DNA of 64,000 nucleotides. It comes from Azospirillum thermophilum (GTDB lineage: Bacteria; Pseudomonadota; Alphaproteobacteria; Azospirillales; Azospirillaceae). This document shows positions 17,323 through 25,773 of this stretch, piece by piece (positions within the stretch are counted from its first letter, which is position 1; every line of letters begins with the position of its first letter). The notes below the pieces were generated by a model. The model saw only the letters and a program-made list of their open reading frames with translations, did no database searches and was not told the DNA's origin. A program made the position numbers and the translations under genes. Where the stretch lies: NCBI RefSeq assembly GCF_003130795.1, contig NZ_CP029353.1:1255501-1319500 (forward strand). Reading direction: 5' to 3'.

Positions 17323-17844
17323 TCAACCGGGCGGTGGAGCCGCGCTCTCGTACAGCACGCAGGGCTCGCCGCAATATTCACCGCCGCCGGCGAAGCGCAG
17401 GCCGATCTTCTCCGCCACGCGGAAGGACTGGTCGTTGTCCGGATGGATGGTGGCGATCACGCGGGCCAGGCTCAGCGTCTCCCGCGCATGGCGGAGCACG
17501 GCCGCCGCGGCCTCCGGCGCATAGCCCCGGCCCCAGGCGGGCTTCGGGATGCGCCAGCCGATCTCTGCCGAGCGCACCGGACCGCCGTCCTCGGCGGGGA
17601 GCAGGCAGACCCAGCCGAGAAAGCCTGCCGGCTCCTGCTTCGGCAGGATCGTCCAGTAGCCGAGGCCCGGCGGGAAGCGGGCGGCGAAGCGGTCCGTCAG
17701 GAAGCGGGCGTGCTCCTCCGGCGAGACCGGCGCACCGACGTAGCGCAGCATGCCCGGCACGCTGTCCATGGCGAGGCAGGCGTCGTAATCCTCCGGCGTC
17801 CGGGCGCGGAGCAGGAGGCGGTCGGTCTCCAGCCGGGGAAGCAT
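17323..17844 (-). CDS. GNAT-family N-acetyltransferase (RimJ/RimL type)
   Basis: A 173-residue acetyltransferase. It begins MLPRLETDRLLLRARTPEDYDAC, the standard RimJ/RimL-like opening. The acetyl-CoA site appears as WGRGYAPEAAAAVLRHARE (the RGxGY/A loop at about residues 113-131). AEIGWRIPKPAWG and ATIHPDNDQSFRVAEKIGLRF follow. The substrate cannot be told from the sequence; relatives act on protein N-termini or small molecules. The ATG at 17844 is chosen because an upstream extension has no homology. It is divergent from sdhE. Confidence 0.83.
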   Translation of the reverse strand: MLPRLETDRLLLRARTPEDYDACLAMDSVPGMLRYVGAPVSPEEHARFLTDRFAARFPPGLGYWTILPKQEPAGFLGWVCLLPAEDGGPVRSAEIGWRIPKPAWGRGYAPEAAAAVLRHARETLSLARVIATIHPDNDQSFRVAEKIGLRFAGGGEYCGEPCVLYESAAPPPG

Positions 17845-18053
17845 CGTGTCGCTGGCCTGACGATTGGCGGGGCGAAGCAGTGTAGCGGCCGGAGCATCGG
17901 TTGCCGATAGGGCTTTGGTCCCGGTGGAGCCGCCGCTGTTGCGTCTTCGTTCCCGCCCGTGCAGGATGGGCGGCGTCAGCGACCCCCGCCCTTTCCGGGC
18001 GCCGGGGCTATCGCCATTTGTCGGCATCGGGATCGAAGGCGGTTTCAAGGATC

Positions 18054-18350
18054 ATGACGGACAGCATTTCCGACGGCGCGGAGAGCGTCGAGACCCGGCG
18101 CAAGCGGCTGCGCTTCCGTTCCTGGCACCGCGGCACGCGGGAGATGGACCTGCTGATGGGCAGCTTCGCCGACGCCCACATCGGCAGCTTCGACCACCCC
18201 CAGCTCGACCGGTTCGAGGCGTTGCTGGAGCTGGGCGATCCCGACCTCTACGACTGGATGAACGGCCGCGCGCCGGTGCCGGCCGAGCATGACAGCGACG
18301 TGATGCGGCTGTTGATGGACTTCCGCTACACGCCGCGCCAGGGCTCTTGA
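18054..18350 (+). CDS. sdhE: Succinate dehydrogenase assembly factor SdhE
   Basis: A 98-residue protein that promotes covalent attachment of FAD to SdhA. The flavinylation motif RGxxE is present as RGTRE (residues 26-30) within FRSWHRGTREMDLLMGSFAD. The rest (LDRFEALLELGDPDLYDWM) matches the five-helix fold. The length is normal for alphaproteobacteria. It is followed 48 bases later by mfd, a pairing seen in many alphaproteobacteria. Confidence 0.93.
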   Translation: MTDSISDGAESVETRRKRLRFRSWHRGTREMDLLMGSFADAHIGSFDHPQLDRFEALLELGDPDLYDWMNGRAPVPAEHDSDVMRLLMDFRYTPRQGS

Positions 18351-18398
18351 CGGCGCGACGGCGACCCGCAGCTTCCCCCCGCGAAAAAGGCAGTTCCC

Positions 18399-21300
18399 GT
18401 GGTCAGTTTCGATCTTCAGCCCGGCCGTCCCGCCCGGCTGCTCGTCGGCGGCGCGCCGGAAGGGCAGGACGCCCGCATCCTTGCCGAGCTTGCCCGGAAG
18501 GCCGGCGGGGCCGGGCTGCTGCATGTGGCGCTCGACGACACCCGTGCCGCCCTGCTGGCGGAGGCGCTGGCCTTCTTCGCGCCGGGGCTGGAGGTGGCGA
18601 CCTTCCCGGCCTGGGACTGCCTGCCCTATGACCGGGTATCGCCCAACGGCGAGATCGTGGCGCGGCGCATCGACACGCTGACCCGCCTGCTCGCCCGCCA
18701 GACCGGCGACGGCAAGGCGGCGCCGGCCCCGCTGGTGGTGCTGACGACGGTCAACGCCCTGGTGCAGAAGGTGCCGCCGCGCGAGGCCTTCCGCAATGCG
18801 ACCTTCTCGGCCCGCCTGCGCGACCGGATCGACCTGAACCGGCTGCAGCGATTCCTCGCCGACAACGGCTACACCCGCGCCCAGACGGTGCGGGAGCCGG
18901 GCGAATATGCGGTGCGCGGCGGCATCGTCGATCTGTTCCCGCCGGGGACCGACGAGCCGCTGCGCCTCGACCTGTTCGGCGACGAGCTGGAGGGGGTGCG
19001 CGCCTTCGACCCGATGAGCCAGCGCACCACCGACAAGCGCGACGGCATCGAGCTGAAGCCGATGTCGGAGGTCTTCCTGGACGAGGCCGGCATCGCCCGC
19101 TTCCGCTCCGGCTACCGCGAGCTGTTCGGCGCCGTCACCGACGACGACCCGCTCTACGAGGCGATCAGCGCCGGCCGCAAGTATGGCGGCATGGAGCACT
19201 GGCTTCCGTTGTTCCACGAGCGGATGGACAGCCTGCTCGACTATCTCCCGAAGGCGATCGTCTCGCTCGACCATCAGGCGGCGGAATCGCGCGACGCCCG
19301 GCTGGCGCAGGTGGCGGATTTCCATGCCGCGCGGGCGGAGATGATGTCGGTCGAGAAGCGCGCCGGCAATCCGGTCTACAAGCCGGTGCCGACGTCCTCC
19401 CTCTTCCTCGACGCCGACGGCTGGGACGCCGCCTTCAGGGTGCGGGCGGTGGCGCAGCTCCAGCCCTTCGCCACGCCGCCGGGGATCATGGGCACGGTGG
19501 ATGCCGGCGGGCGCCGCGGCCACGACTTCGCGGAGGAGCGGGCGCGGCCGGACGTCAACGTCTTCGACGCGGTGAAGGACCATATCCGGGCGTTGCGCGC
19601 CGATGGCCGGCGGGTGCTGGTGGCAGGCTATTCCGCCGGCTCGCGCGACCGTCTGATGAGCGTGCTCTCCGACCACGGGATCGAGGGGCTGGAGCCGGCC
19701 GGGACCATCGAGGAGGTCCGGCGCTTCGACCGCGGGATTACCGGCATGGTCGTGCTGGGCATGGAGCACGGCTTCGCCGCCCCCGACCTCGCCGTCATCA
19801 CCGAGCAGGACATCCTGGGCGACCGCCTCGTCCGCCCGGCCAAGAAGAAGCGCAAGGCGGCCAACTTCATCGCCGAGCATTCGGCGCTGAACGAAGGCGA
19901 CCTCGTCGTCCACATGGACCACGGCATCGGCCGCTATGACGGGCTGGAGACGCTGGAGGTCACCGGCGCGCCGCACGACTGCCTGCGCATCATCTACGAG
20001 GGCGGCGACAAGCTCTACGTCCCGGTCGAGAACATCGAGGTGCTGTCGCGCTACGGCTCCGAGGATGCCGGCGTGCAGCTCGACAAGCTGGGCGGGGCCG
20101 GCTGGCAGGGACGCAAGGCGCGCGTCAAGAAGCGCCTGAAGGACATGGCCGAGGCGCTGCTGAAGATCGCCGCCGAGCGCATGCTGAAGAAGGCCGAGCC
20201 GGTCCACACGCCGGAGGGGCTGTACGAGGAGTTCGCCGCGCGCTTCCCCTATCCCGAGACCGACGACCAGCTCAAGGCGATCGAGGACATCTTCACCGAT
20301 CTGGCCAGCGGCCGGCCGATGGACCGGCTGGTCTGCGGCGACGTCGGCTTCGGCAAGACGGAGGTGGCGCTGCGCGCCGCCTTCATGGTGGCGATGTCGG
20401 GGCAGCAGGTGGCGGTCGTCGTTCCGACCACGCTGCTGGCGCGCCAGCATTTCCGCACCTTCTCCACCCGCTTCGCCGGGCTGCCGCTGCGCGTCGTCCA
20501 GCTCTCCCGCATGGTCACCGCGCGCGAGCAGACGCTGGTCAAGAAGGAGCTGGCGGAGGGCACCGCCGACATCGTGGTCGGCACCCACGCGCTGCTCGCC
20601 AAGGGGCTGGAGTTCAAGCGCCTCGGCATGGTCATCGTCGACGAGGAGCAGCATTTCGGCGTCAAGCAGAAGGAGCGGCTGAAGGAGCTGCGCTCCGACA
20701 TCCATGTCCTGACGCTGACCGCCACCCCGATCCCGCGCACGCTGCAGATGGCGCTGTCCGGCGTGCGCGAGCTGTCGCTGATCGCCACCCCGCCGGTCGA
20801 CCGGCTGGCGGTCCGCACCTTCGTGCTGCCCTACGACCCGGTGGTGATCCGCGAGGCGATCCTGCGCGAGCATTACCGCGGCGGCCAGACCTTCTACGTC
20901 TGCCCGCGCATCGAGGATCTGGCCAAGGTGGCCGAACGGGTGCGCGAGCTGGTGCCGGAGGTCAAGCTGGTCACCGCCCACGGCCAGATGGCGGCGAGCG
21001 AGCTGGAAGAGGTGATGACCGCCTTCGACGAGGGTAAGTTCGAGGTGCTGCTGGCGACCAACATCATCGAAAGCGGCCTCGACATCCCCAACGCCAACAC
21101 GCTGATCGTCCATCGCGCCGACCTGTTCGGTCTGGCGCAGCTCTACCAGATCCGCGGGCGCGTCGGCCGGTCGAAGAAGCGCGGCTATGCCTACCTGACC
21201 TATGCCGCCAACAAGCCGCTGACCGGCACGGCGCAGCAGCGCCTGCACGTCATCGAGACGCTGGACAGCCTGGGCGCCGGCTTCCAGCTCGCCAGCCACG

Positions 21301-22037
21301 ACATGGACATCCGCGGCGCCGGCAACCTGCTGGGCGAGGAGCAGTCGGGCCACGTCAAGGAGGTCGGCGTCGAGCTCTACCAGCATATGCTGGAGGAGGC
21401 GGTGGCGACCGCCCGCGCCTCGATGGACGGGCAGGTGCCGGCAGGCGCGTCGGCGCAGGACTGGGTGCCGCAGATCAACCTCGGCACGCCGGTGCTGATC
21501 CCCGAGAGCTACGTCGCCGACCTCAACGTCCGCCTGACCCTCTACCGCCGCATCGCCGATCTGGTGGACCGCAGCGAGGTCGAGTCCTTCGCGGCCGAGC
21601 TGATCGACCGCTTCGGCAAGCTGCCGGAGGAGGTCGAGAACCTGCTGGACGTCGTCACCATCAAGAAGCTGTGCAGGCAGGGCTGCGTCGAGCGGGTGGA
21701 CGCCGGACCGAAGGGTGCGGTGCTGACCTTCCATGAGAACAGCTATCCGGAGCCGGCGAAGCTGCTGACCTACATCAGCCAGCACATGGGCCTGATGAAG
21801 CTGCGGCCCGACCACAAGCTGGTCTACACCCGCGAATGGACCGACACCCACCAGCGGGTGCGCAGCGTGCAGCGGCTGGTCAAGGATCTGGCGGAGATGG
21901 CGAGCGGCGGCGGCGTGCCGAAGGGCGAGACGCCCCCGCCGCCCCCGCCACCGCCGCCACCCCGTCCGACGGCGCTGAAGGCCGGATCGAAGTTCGGCCG
22001 CAACATCCCCGGCCGGCCTTTCCCGGGCCGGCGATGA
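18399..22037 (+). CDS. mfd: Transcription-repair coupling factor Mfd
   Basis: Removes RNA polymerase stalled at DNA lesions and recruits UvrA. It has 1212 residues, about 60 longer than E. coli Mfd. The order is: UvrB-like N-terminal modules (GGAPEGQDARILAEL, DCLPYDRVSPNGE), the CarD-like polymerase-interacting domain (GDLVVHMDHGIGRYDGLETL, about residue 505), the RecG-like motor (GDVGFGKTEVALRAAF; VDEEQHFGVKQKERLK; LTATPIPRTLQM), the HAADLFG-type HRADLFGLAQLYQIRGRVGR region, and the TRCF C-terminal domain. The C-terminal tail adds a run of ten prolines and then a basic stretch. The GTG at 18399 starts MVSFDLQPGRP. The stop overlaps the next ATG. Confidence 0.96.
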   Translation: MVSFDLQPGRPARLLVGGAPEGQDARILAELARKAGGAGLLHVALDDTRAALLAEALAFFAPGLEVATFPAWDCLPYDRVSPNGEIVARRIDTLTRLLARQTGDGKAAPAPLVVLTTVNALVQKVPPREAFRNATFSARLRDRIDLNRLQRFLADNGYTRAQTVREPGEYAVRGGIVDLFPPGTDEPLRLDLFGDELEGVRAFDPMSQRTTDKRDGIELKPMSEVFLDEAGIARFRSGYRELFGAVTDDDPLYEAISAGRKYGGMEHWLPLFHERMDSLLDYLPKAIVSLDHQAAESRDARLAQVADFHAARAEMMSVEKRAGNPVYKPVPTSSLFLDADGWDAAFRVRAVAQLQPFATPPGIMGTVDAGGRRGHDFAEERARPDVNVFDAVKDHIRALRADGRRVLVAGYSAGSRDRLMSVLSDHGIEGLEPAGTIEEVRRFDRGITGMVVLGMEHGFAAPDLAVITEQDILGDRLVRPAKKKRKAANFIAEHSALNEGDLVVHMDHGIGRYDGLETLEVTGAPHDCLRIIYEGGDKLYVPVENIEVLSRYGSEDAGVQLDKLGGAGWQGRKARVKKRLKDMAEALLKIAAERMLKKAEPVHTPEGLYEEFAARFPYPETDDQLKAIEDIFTDLASGRPMDRLVCGDVGFGKTEVALRAAFMVAMSGQQVAVVVPTTLLARQHFRTFSTRFAGLPLRVVQLSRMVTAREQTLVKKELAEGTADIVVGTHALLAKGLEFKRLGMVIVDEEQHFGVKQKERLKELRSDIHVLTLTATPIPRTLQMALSGVRELSLIATPPVDRLAVRTFVLPYDPVVIREAILREHYRGGQTFYVCPRIEDLAKVAERVRELVPEVKLVTAHGQMAASELEEVMTAFDEGKFEVLLATNIIESGLDIPNANTLIVHRADLFGLAQLYQIRGRVGRSKKRGYAYLTYAANKPLTGTAQQRLHVIETLDSLGAGFQLASHDMDIRGAGNLLGEEQSGHVKEVGVELYQHMLEEAVATARASMDGQVPAGASAQDWVPQINLGTPVLIPESYVADLNVRLTLYRRIADLVDRSEVESFAAELIDRFGKLPEEVENLLDVVTIKKLCRQGCVERVDAGPKGAVLTFHENSYPEPAKLLTYISQHMGLMKLRPDHKLVYTREWTDTHQRVRSVQRLVKDLAEMASGGGVPKGETPPPPPPPPPPRPTALKAGSKFGRNIPGRPFPGRR

Positions 22038-23005
22038 GGAAGCCACCCAAGGCCGGCCGGCTGGGGGATGGCCGCCTTGCCGACCGTCTGCTCAGCGGCG
22101 AGCGCCGCGCGCTCGGCGATCCACCCTCCGTCGCGCACGAGGTGGCGGCCGATCCCGCCCGGCTGCCGGAGCTGGTGGCATGCCTGTTCGACGCCGATCC
22201 CGGCGTGCGGATGCGCGCCGCCGACGCGCTGGAGCGGGTGTCGCGCCAGGACCCGGCCCCCTTCGTCCCCTTCGTCGACCGGCTGCTGAGCGAGGGGGCG
22301 GCGATCGAGCAGGCGGAGGTGCGCTGGCACCTCGCGCGGATGATCCCGCGCCTGCCGCTGGACGAGGCGCAGCGCCGGACGGCCGGCGACCTGCTGACCG
22401 GCTGGTTCGAGGCGGCGGAGAGCCGGATCGTCCGCACCTCCGCTCTCCAGGCGGTGGTGGATCTGGCGGAGCGCGACCCCGACCTGCGGGCGGCGGCGGC
22501 GGAGCTGCTGGGCCGCGCCATGCGGTCCGACGTGCCGTCGCTGGCCGCGCGGGCACGGCGCATCCTGAAGCCCTTCGCGGTGGACGAGGCGACGCTGGCT
22601 GCCGCCCTGGTGAAGGAACAGACCGGCCTGACCCTGTCGATCCTGCCCCAGCGCCTCGCGGTGGCCCAGCTTCCCCCCGGCAGCGGGCTGCCCGGCTGGC
22701 TCGACTGGACCGCCCCGCTGGTCAGCGTCACCCGGACGGGGGAGGAGCTGTCGATCCTCTGCGACGAGGCGCGGATTCCCGACGGGGTGAAGGCCGAGCG
22801 CGGCTGGCGCGCCTTCAAGGTCCAGGGGCCGCTGGACGTCTCCCTGTTCGGAATCCTGGCGCGCATCGCCGTGCCCCTGGCCCAGGCGCATGTGCCGATC
22901 TTCGCCATGTCCACCTACGACACCGACTATGTGCTGGTGCGGGCGGACGATCTGGAGAAGGCGGCCGAGGTGCTGGCGCTGACCTGCACGGTGCTGAGGG
23001 GGTAG
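22034..23005 (+). CDS. HEAT-repeat plus ACT-like domain protein
   Basis: A 323-residue protein with two parts. Residues about 10-185 are helical HEAT-type repeats (DADPGVRMRAADALERVS, ESRIVRTSALQAVVDLAERDPDL). Residues about 197-320 form an ACT-like regulatory domain of the CASTOR/YqeZ-like kind (LTLSILPQRLAVAQLPPG, WRAFKVQGPLDVSLFGILAR, IFAMSTYDTDYVLVRADDLEKA). ACT domains of this kind occur as separate amino-acid-binding proteins in other bacteria, so this is either a true fusion or two genes joined by an indel. A GTG near the junction (VKEQTG) could be a separate start. It overlaps the mfd stop as ATGA. Confidence 0.65.
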   Translation: MRKPPKAGRLGDGRLADRLLSGERRALGDPPSVAHEVAADPARLPELVACLFDADPGVRMRAADALERVSRQDPAPFVPFVDRLLSEGAAIEQAEVRWHLARMIPRLPLDEAQRRTAGDLLTGWFEAAESRIVRTSALQAVVDLAERDPDLRAAAAELLGRAMRSDVPSLAARARRILKPFAVDEATLAAALVKEQTGLTLSILPQRLAVAQLPPGSGLPGWLDWTAPLVSVTRTGEELSILCDEARIPDGVKAERGWRAFKVQGPLDVSLFGILARIAVPLAQAHVPIFAMSTYDTDYVLVRADDLEKAAEVLALTCTVLRG

Positions 23006-23028
23006 CGGCTCTCCCGCGTGGTCACCGC

Positions 23029-23706
23029 CTATTTCGAAGCAAGATGGAAGAAGCGGAAGTTGCAGTGCTCCGCCCCATCGGCCAGGGTTTGTGTCCGTTC
23101 CAGACGGATGCCCCGCGTCGCGTAGGCATCGAAGTCAAGCCCGCAAATATTCGGCAGTATCTCTTTGTCGCCATAGCGGGCCGCGAATTTGCAGAAGCCG
23201 CAGGCCTTGTAGTTGATTCCGAATTCGAAACTGTCGCCCGGGCCCGGTTCGATGAAATCATAGACGAAGTCATCCGGGAACTCTTCGCGATGACTCATCT
23301 CCGCCTGCTCGCGCAGGAAGGCCTGATTCTCCGGCGACAGGAAGTGACGACCGGCGGCGAGACGCTCCGTCTCGGACTCCGTCAGCAACTGCGCCTTGTA
23401 GGCGTCCCGTTCGATCTCGCCAATCAGCGGCACCGGTACGCCATGGCGCCGCAGCACCCGGCTGATCGCGATGAAGCCGATGAGACGGATGAAGAAATCG
23501 CTCATCCGGCTTGCCGAGCCGCCGACATACGGCGTCTGGGCGAGCACGATTGCGAACTCCTCCATCACCTCCCGTTTGATTTGGTCCGTGTCGGGCAGCC
23601 GGGTGCACTCGCGCAGCCTCGGTTCGGCAAGGTCGAGGCGGTGGCGCATGGCGGCCTCCATCGCGCCGCGATGCGCCTCGTAGAAGGGGTGGATGTTCTC
23701 AGTCAT
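23029..23706 (-). CDS. L-2-amino-thiazoline-4-carboxylic acid hydrolase family protein
   Basis: A 225-residue member of the ATC hydrolase family. Pseudomonas members open the thiazoline ring on the way to L-cysteine. The family core is at the C-terminus: NYKACGFCKFAARYGDKEI, LPNICGLDFDAYATRG, and RLERTQTLADGAEHCNF. These contain the conserved cysteines, Asp and the TQTLA-GA-C block. The N-terminal 150 residues are helical. Base composition is lower in GC than the neighbours, which fits a later arrival. It follows ridA by 70 bases on the same strand, and the LysR gene is divergent, so the three look like one catabolic module. Confidence 0.78.
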   Translation of the reverse strand: MTENIHPFYEAHRGAMEAAMRHRLDLAEPRLRECTRLPDTDQIKREVMEEFAIVLAQTPYVGGSASRMSDFFIRLIGFIAISRVLRRHGVPVPLIGEIERDAYKAQLLTESETERLAAGRHFLSPENQAFLREQAEMSHREEFPDDFVYDFIEPGPGDSFEFGINYKACGFCKFAARYGDKEILPNICGLDFDAYATRGIRLERTQTLADGAEHCNFRFFHLASK

Positions 23707-23776
23707 TGGGTGCCTTTCCGATACGATCGGTCTGTTGCACTGAATTGGTCGCGAACGTCGATCTCCGGGGCTTTGC

Positions 23777-24160
23777 CTAGGCTACCGCCACCGCCTCGAT
23801 CTCGATCAGCCAGTCCTCGTCGAAGATGCCGGCGATGATGACGGTCAGGGCCGGCTTGCGGCCGGCCAGAACCTCGCTGCGGATGGCGCGGTTCTCCAGG
23901 GCATGGCGGCGGTCGGCCATGTAGGTCCGGTGCATCACCAGATTGTCCAGTCCCATGCCTGCGGCACGCAACTGGGCCTCGACGTTGGTCCAGGCTTGGC
24001 GGCATTGGGCGGCGAACCCTTCCGGCACGGTGCCGTCGGGGCGGACCGGGGTCTGCCCACTGATGAACAGGACGCGGCTGTGGCCGGTGATCTCCATCGC
24101 CTGGGAGTATCCGGTGGTGGGAACCTGGGCGTCGAAGGCGTTGATGGCGCGGGTCTGCAT
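23777..24160 (-). CDS. RidA/YjgF family protein
   Basis: A 127-residue trimeric RidA-type protein. Family members hydrolyse reactive enamine/imine intermediates or act in specific catabolic pathways. Visible features are GYSQAMEITGHSRVLFISGQTPVRPDG, QCRQAWTNVEAQLRAAGMGLDNLV, YMADRR and the closing PALTVIIAGIFDEDWLIEIEAVAVA. The position normally held by the catalytic Arg (in R-A-V/A near the C-terminus) reads KPALTV, so it may not be a canonical RidA deaminase. It is paired with the thiazoline-hydrolase family gene and divergent from the LysR. Confidence 0.85.
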   Translation of the reverse strand: MQTRAINAFDAQVPTTGYSQAMEITGHSRVLFISGQTPVRPDGTVPEGFAAQCRQAWTNVEAQLRAAGMGLDNLVMHRTYMADRRHALENRAIRSEVLAGRKPALTVIIAGIFDEDWLIEIEAVAVA

Positions 24161-24290
24161 CGGAGGCTCCTCGAAACTGCTTTCCTCTTCTCTCTGAGCC
24201 GCCGCCTGTGCTCAAACGATTCTTTCTCGACTTTTGCCGCAGAAAAACTATCGTGAAACTGGTCGGACCCTCGCCGCTGTTGGAGTTTCC

Positions 24291-24881
24291 ATGAGCTACC
24301 GCCTGCCGCCGCTGAACGGTCTGCGCGCGTTCGAGGCCGCCGGCCGGCACCTCAGCTTCAAGCAGGCGGCGGAGGAGCTGTCGGTAACCCCCGGCGCCGT
24401 CAGCCAGCAGGTCAAGCATCTGGAACAGGCGATGGGCGTGCCCTTGTTCAAGCGCCTGCACCGCAGCCTGATCCTGACCGCCCATGGCGAGGCGTTGCTG
24501 CCGGTGGTCGCCGACGTCTTCGAACGGCTATCCGCGGTCGCCGACGAGGTTGCGGAGGGGATGGAGGCCCGCGCCCTGCGGCTCGGCATCTCGCGGCATC
24601 TGACGGAGGAGCCGGCCCGGCTGCTCGCCCAATTGGCGGGCAGACGTCATCCCCCTGATTTCGTCCAAGTCCAGACCAGTGACGATGTCGCCGAGCTGCT
24701 GAGCGGCGGCCTGGACGCGTTGCTCCGGCCGGCCCCGGCCAGCCATCCCGGCATGCATGTCGAAACGCTGACGCTGGCGGACGGCTTCGCACCGCACCGC
24801 GAGGCGGTGCTGATCCTATGGCCCGGTCTGGCCCGCTGCCGCGAGGTGCGCAAGGTGAAGGCTCTGCTCGGCAGGCAGTGA
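24291..24881 (+). CDS. LysR-family regulator, GcvA-like, with shortened effector domain
   Basis: A 196-residue LysR-type regulator, about 100 residues shorter than usual. The HTH is intact (LPPLNGLRAFEAAGRHLSFK, AAEELSVTPGAVSQQVKHLE, MGVPLFKRLHRSL), as is the linker helix. The effector domain starts normally (LRLGISRHLTEEPARLLAQL) and then goes directly from GLDALLRPAPASHPGMHVETL to what looks like the domain's C-terminal end (FAPHREAVLILWPGL), with the middle missing. It is divergent from ridA and the hydrolase, and a site in 24161-24290 would be its natural target. It may be a constitutive or degenerate regulator. The start MSYRLPPLNG at 24291 is the family start. Confidence 0.78.
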   Translation: MSYRLPPLNGLRAFEAAGRHLSFKQAAEELSVTPGAVSQQVKHLEQAMGVPLFKRLHRSLILTAHGEALLPVVADVFERLSAVADEVAEGMEARALRLGISRHLTEEPARLLAQLAGRRHPPDFVQVQTSDDVAELLSGGLDALLRPAPASHPGMHVETLTLADGFAPHREAVLILWPGLARCREVRKVKALLGRQ

Positions 24882-24891
24882 GACCCGCCGC

Positions 24892-25694
24892 TCAGTTGTC
24901 CAGCATGTCGTCGTGATAGAGGACGTGGTTGCGCTGGAAATTCTGCCACAGCTCCACCAGCCGTGGATCGTTGAAGTGGACCGTATGGTCACGCACGAGG
25001 CAGAGCTGCATCAGCCCGCGGATGTCCAGGTTGAAGCCGCGCAGGTGCGACAGGTCCCAGCCGCGGCCGTAACGGTCGCCCCAGCGCGACAGGAAGGTCG
25101 CCATGTCCTGGGCCAGCGCGGTGCCCTTCATCGGCGTGCCGACCGACGCGGCGCCGGGCGCCCGCTCGACGATCTGCAGCACCCGCTCCGGCAGGATCTC
25201 GCAGCGGCCGCCCGCCGACCAGATGCGCAGCGCAAGGTCGGGGTCGGTGAAATGGGCGCGGTAGTCGTCGGAGAAATAGCCGCCGACCGCCTCCAGCGTG
25301 CTGCGCCGGACGAAGGGATAGTAGGGGTAATAGAGGCCGAAGACCGTGCCGATCAGGAAATCCATGCGGTGCAGCCCGACCGACAGCAGCGGATTTTGCT
25401 TCTCGCGCTCCTGCAGGAAGGCCAGCGCCTTGTCGGCCCAGCCGGCGACCAGCCGGGCGTCGTCGGACATGGCGACGATGATGTCCCCGGTCGCGGCCCC
25501 GTAGCCGATCTTGTGGGCGTGGCAGTTGCCGCGCGGCGTCTCCTCCCTCACCCAGCGGATGCGCTGCCCGTTGACCTCGAAGGGGTGACGACCACCAGCT
25601 CGTAGTCGAGCCCCTGCGAGGCGGCGAAGATGCTGCGGATGGTGGCGGCCAGCGCCTCCGGGAACAGGCCGGGGAGGATCAGGCTGATCTTCAT
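24892..25694 (-). CDS. Family 2 glycosyltransferase (1-base frameshift in window)
   Basis: A GT2-type glycosyltransferase of about 267 residues. The N-terminus from the ATG at 25694 reads MKISLILPGLFPEALAATI and YELVVVTP. The frame then changes to FEVNGQRIRWVREETPRGN, followed by GYGAATGDIIVAMSDDARL with the DxD-like metal site, PFVRRSTLEAVGGYFSDDYR and DPDLALRIWSAGGRCEIL. One G missing in GGGG at 25582-25585 explains the break, so I regard the gene as intact. The acceptor and sugar are unknown, and no polysaccharide operon is nearby. It ends 10 bases from the LysR stop and lies downstream of gmk on the same strand. Confidence 0.78.
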
Positions 25695-25773
25695 GGCGAT
25701 CCTCGCTCCGGCCGGACGCGCCCGGCGGCTGGTTGACGGGCCGGCGGCAGGCGTCCCATCGGCAGGCGTCCCG

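Noticed and set aside
18045..22046. Very long minus-strand open frame opposite mfd
   Set aside because: It is a GC-bias shadow: its composition is His/Arg/Asp-rich without any domain, while the plus strand encodes a complete Mfd.
22034..25694. Mobile element or prophage remnant around the thiazoline-hydrolase genes
   Set aside because: No transposase, integrase, terminal repeats or tRNA site; only a mild fall in GC.
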